Positions 6,215 to 7,771 of a stretch of DNA of 7,771 nucleotides are shown here, in pieces (within the stretch, counting starts at the first letter, position 1; the number at the start of each line of letters is the position of its first letter). A model generated the notes under the pieces. That model saw only the letters and a program-made list of their open reading frames with translations. It did no database searches and was not told the DNA's origin. A program made the position numbers and the translations under genes. Source of the stretch: Syntrophaceae bacterium UBA2208 (GTDB taxonomy: Bacteria; Desulfobacterota; BSN033; UBA1163); contig DCUS01000144.1 of NCBI GenBank assembly GCA_002327885.1, positions 1 through 7,771 on the forward strand, read 5' to 3'.

Positions 6215-6329
6215 AGAGGAGGAAAAGGAACGAGCAGACGAGGTTTAATCAGGATTACTTCGAATAGTAGTGGGCGGATTTCTAAGGAAGGTCTTATTGA
6301 TTTCTGGAAATGGAGGCGCGGAGCCTAGG

Positions 6330-6947
6330 ATGTCGGGATCATCGAATATCGCAGTCCGTGAGCGGCTTCTTGCTAGCGCCCTGGGACTGTTTACCCGAAA
6401 GGGCTACGCCTCAACGACGGTCCGCGAGATCGTGACAACCGCTGGTGTGACGAAACCCGTTCTCTATTATTACTTCCGAAAAAAAGAAGGCATCTACCTT
6501 GAATTGATCCATAGAGTCTCGGCGAAGTTCGACGTCCTTCTCGATGGCTTGGGTCACGGGCACGGAAGCGTTACCGAGAGATTGCTCCACTTCTCCGATG
6601 AGGTATTCTCACTCTTCATGGAGAATATCGAGGTGGCAAGGCTAATGTACTCGATTTATTACGGGCCTCCGCAGGGGGCACCCTTTTTTGATTTCGAAAG
6701 TCACCAGCTTAAGTTCCAGCATAGGATCAGATGCTTGATCAAGGAAGGTATCAGGCAGGAGGAATTCCAAAAGGGGAGGCTGGAGGATATGATGTGGGCA
6801 ATTCTCGGAGCGGTGAACATCGCCATGGAGGTTCAGCTTTGTCATCCCGGGATGGGGGTAGACCGAAAAAGACTCGTGCGTATTCTAAACCTTTTCTTTC
6901 GGGGAATATGGGACGACAAAATGAGGCGAAAGAGAGGACGGTCATGA
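6330..6947 (+). CDS. TetR/AcrR-family transcriptional regulator (second copy)
   Basis: A 205-residue one-component repressor. ATG 6330 is chosen because it gives the usual short lead-in to the DNA-binding domain and has a GGAG (6320-6323) 6 bases upstream. The in-frame GTG at 6270 would add 20 residues unlike the family. Counting from ATG 6330, the DNA-binding domain covers about residues 9-57: VRERLLASALGLFTRKGY, then the helix-turn-helix STTVREIVTTAGVTKPVLYYYF (about 28-49), then KKEGIYLELI. The remainder is helical ligand-binding and dimerisation sequence with a very basic end (KMRRKRGRS). It is not closely similar to the first TetR outside the DNA-binding domain, so it is not a recent duplicate. 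Its natural target may be the amidohydrolase gene downstream or itself; no clear operator was found. Confidence 0.92.
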   Translation: MSGSSNIAVRERLLASALGLFTRKGYASTTVREIVTTAGVTKPVLYYYFRKKEGIYLELIHRVSAKFDVLLDGLGHGHGSVTERLLHFSDEVFSLFMENIEVARLMYSIYYGPPQGAPFFDFESHQLKFQHRIRCLIKEGIRQEEFQKGRLEDMMWAILGAVNIAMEVQLCHPGMGVDRKRLVRILNLFFRGIWDDKMRRKRGRS

Positions 6948-6948
6948 A

Positions 6949-6966
6949 ACGGCGATAAACCGCCGT
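6949..6966 (+). other. Perfect 6-bp stem-loop just after the second tetR stop
   Basis: ACGGCG-ATAAAC-CGCCGT begins 1 base after the TGA (6945-6947). It is GC-rich and perfectly paired, as expected of a terminator stem, but GGTTGCTGCTC follows instead of a T-run. It may be a rho-dependent or processing hairpin, or a dyad operator before the next unit. Confidence 0.3.
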
Positions 6967-7023
6967 GGTTGCTGCTCATCCCTGGGATTAGTTTCTCATG
7001 CTGTTCACACACTGGAGACAACA

Positions 7024-7092
7024 ATGCCATATAAGATCAGGACACTCGATTTCGGAGGGGATAAGTTATTCGAATCAGGCACGATCGAGTAA
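7024..7092 (+). pseudogene. Short fragment of a second PTS Enzyme I (PEP-site strand)
   Basis: ATG 7024 opens 22 codons encoding MPYKIRTLDFGGDKLFESG followed by TIE and a TAA at 7090-7092. The core IRTLDFGGD is the PEP-binding strand of Enzyme I, also present in the complete gene at about 4504-4533. Over the 15 best-aligned codons I count 34 of 45 identical bases (7036-7080 against 4504-4548), so it is a diverged relative and not a fresh copy. It keeps the usual lysine of GGDK that the complete gene has lost. A GGAGA (7014-7018) sits 5 bases before the ATG. Nothing else of an Enzyme I is visible around it. It is most simply the remains of a lost paralogue; a tiny expressed peptide is less likely. 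Confidence 0.6.
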
Positions 7093-7152
7093 AAATCGAA
7101 GAGGTCTGAATATAATGAGTATTTTCCTGAAGCAATGGATGGAACATCAAAA

Positions 7153-7771
7153 ATGAAAGATCCGAATTTTACCTGTATTGACTTTCACACCCATCTCATT
7201 CCTGATCGGTACCTCAAGGAGATGCTTGGAAGGAAACAGGAAATGTTCCCTGGAACGGGGAGGCCCCCTTCCGATTATCTTGAAATAGGATATCCCGGGT
7301 CCGTCAAGGGGCTTCTGACTTCTATGGCACGTAGTGGAATTCGATATTCCGTACTCCTTCCGGTTGCGCGAACTCCGGGCAAAGTGGAAAGTACCAATCA
7401 ATGGATGAGATCGGTTGCATTGAAAAACCCGCAACTGATACCATTCGGAACGATTCATCAAGATTATACCCGTATCGAAGAGGAATTAGAGAAAGTCTCC
7501 CAATTGGGGTTTAAGGGCATAAAAGTCCATCTCTTCTATCAATCACAAAATCACAATCCGAGGCCTTCGTTTCTGAACAAGGACTTTCTCCTCATACCAA
7601 AAAATTTAGAAAGATTGGGGTTGATTCTGGTTGTGGATACGTACTTCCCCTGGGATCATGGCAACGATCCAGAAACCCTTGAGGAATTGATCGCATTGAG
7701 TGAGATGTTCCCTAAATTGAGGATCGTGGCTGCCCACATGGGTTCGGTCATGAACTGGGATGCGGTGGCTC
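7153..7771 (+). CDS. Amidohydrolase-2 family protein (ACMSD-like metal-dependent hydrolase/decarboxylase), 5' part
   Basis: The frame is open from ATG 7153 to the right edge (206 complete codons of a likely 280-350). The N-terminus CIDFHTHLIPDRYL carries the HxH metal pair (His12, His14) that opens the TIM barrel in the Amidohydrolase-2 family (PF04909), which includes ACMSD and resorcylate-type decarboxylases. LIPFGTIHQD (95-104), GFKGIKVHLFYQ (119-130) and IVAAHMGS (191-198, His195) follow in the expected order. Where relatives usually have a strand ending in HTG, this protein reads LILVVDTYFP (158-167), so one possible metal or active-site His is replaced. The final barrel Asp lies beyond the window. 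ATG 7135 is an in-frame alternative 6 codons earlier; neither start has a strong ribosome site. It follows the second tetR by about 200 bases, making it a candidate target. The substrate is unknown. Confidence 0.88.
   Translation, partial: MKDPNFTCIDFHTHLIPDRYLKEMLGRKQEMFPGTGRPPSDYLEIGYPGSVKGLLTSMARSGIRYSVLLPVARTPGKVESTNQWMRSVALKNPQLIPFGTIHQDYTRIEEELEKVSQLGFKGIKVHLFYQSQNHNPRPSFLNKDFLLIPKNLERLGLILVVDTYFPWDHGNDPETLEELIALSEMFPKLRIVAAHMGSVMNWDAVA

Noticed and set aside
6270..6329. GTG 6270 as start of the second tetR
   Set aside because: It adds 20 residues unlike TetR N-termini; ATG 6330 has a GGAG at proper distance and gives normal length.

Overview
The window looks like a mid-GC proteobacterial chromosome, most likely a deltaproteobacterium / Desulfobacterota-type anaerobe. 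This rests on the gene mix (HAE1-type RND pump, two TetR regulators, DUF169, a stand-alone PTS Enzyme I, a small CBM48 protein, a UspA protein and an ACMSD-like amidohydrolase) and on mixed ATG/GTG starts. It is an inference, not a taxonomic proof. All credible genes are on the + strand. The efflux gene at the left is visibly more GC-rich than the genes to its right.

Layout. 1-1733: C-terminal half of an AcrB/MexB-like RND efflux pump, cut by the window edge. 1751-1861: a surviving C-terminal scrap of a TolC/NodT-type outer-membrane efflux channel, with the rest of that gene gone. 1891-2526: a TetR regulator with a GTG start, placed where an efflux-operon regulator would be. 2523-2705: a spacer with a dubious 60-codon ORF that overlaps both neighbours by ATGA. 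2702-3433: a DUF169 protein. 3494-5194: a full-length PTS Enzyme I homologue. 5273-5590: a one-domain glycogen-binding (CBM48/AMPK-beta-like) protein. 5678-6139: a UspA gene interrupted by an in-frame amber codon. 6140-6329: a spacer with one or two tiny ORFs. 6330-6947: a second TetR regulator. 6948-7152: a spacer containing a short, recognisable fragment of a second Enzyme I. 7153-7771: the start of an amidohydrolase-2 gene that runs off the window.

How it fits together. The left part is the decayed end of a tripartite efflux operon (pump, outer-membrane channel, regulator), with the channel deleted. The centre groups a PEP-dependent phosphotransferase, a glycogen-binding module and a stress protein. 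This suggests a carbon/energy-status theme, but no HPr or Enzyme II gene is visible. The right part is a TetR regulator followed by a metal-dependent hydrolase or decarboxylase, possibly its target. Three separate gene remains (channel scrap, Enzyme I fragment, amber-interrupted uspA) in under 8 kb point to local rearrangement and decay. No tRNA, rRNA, CRISPR array, transposase or insertion sequence was seen.
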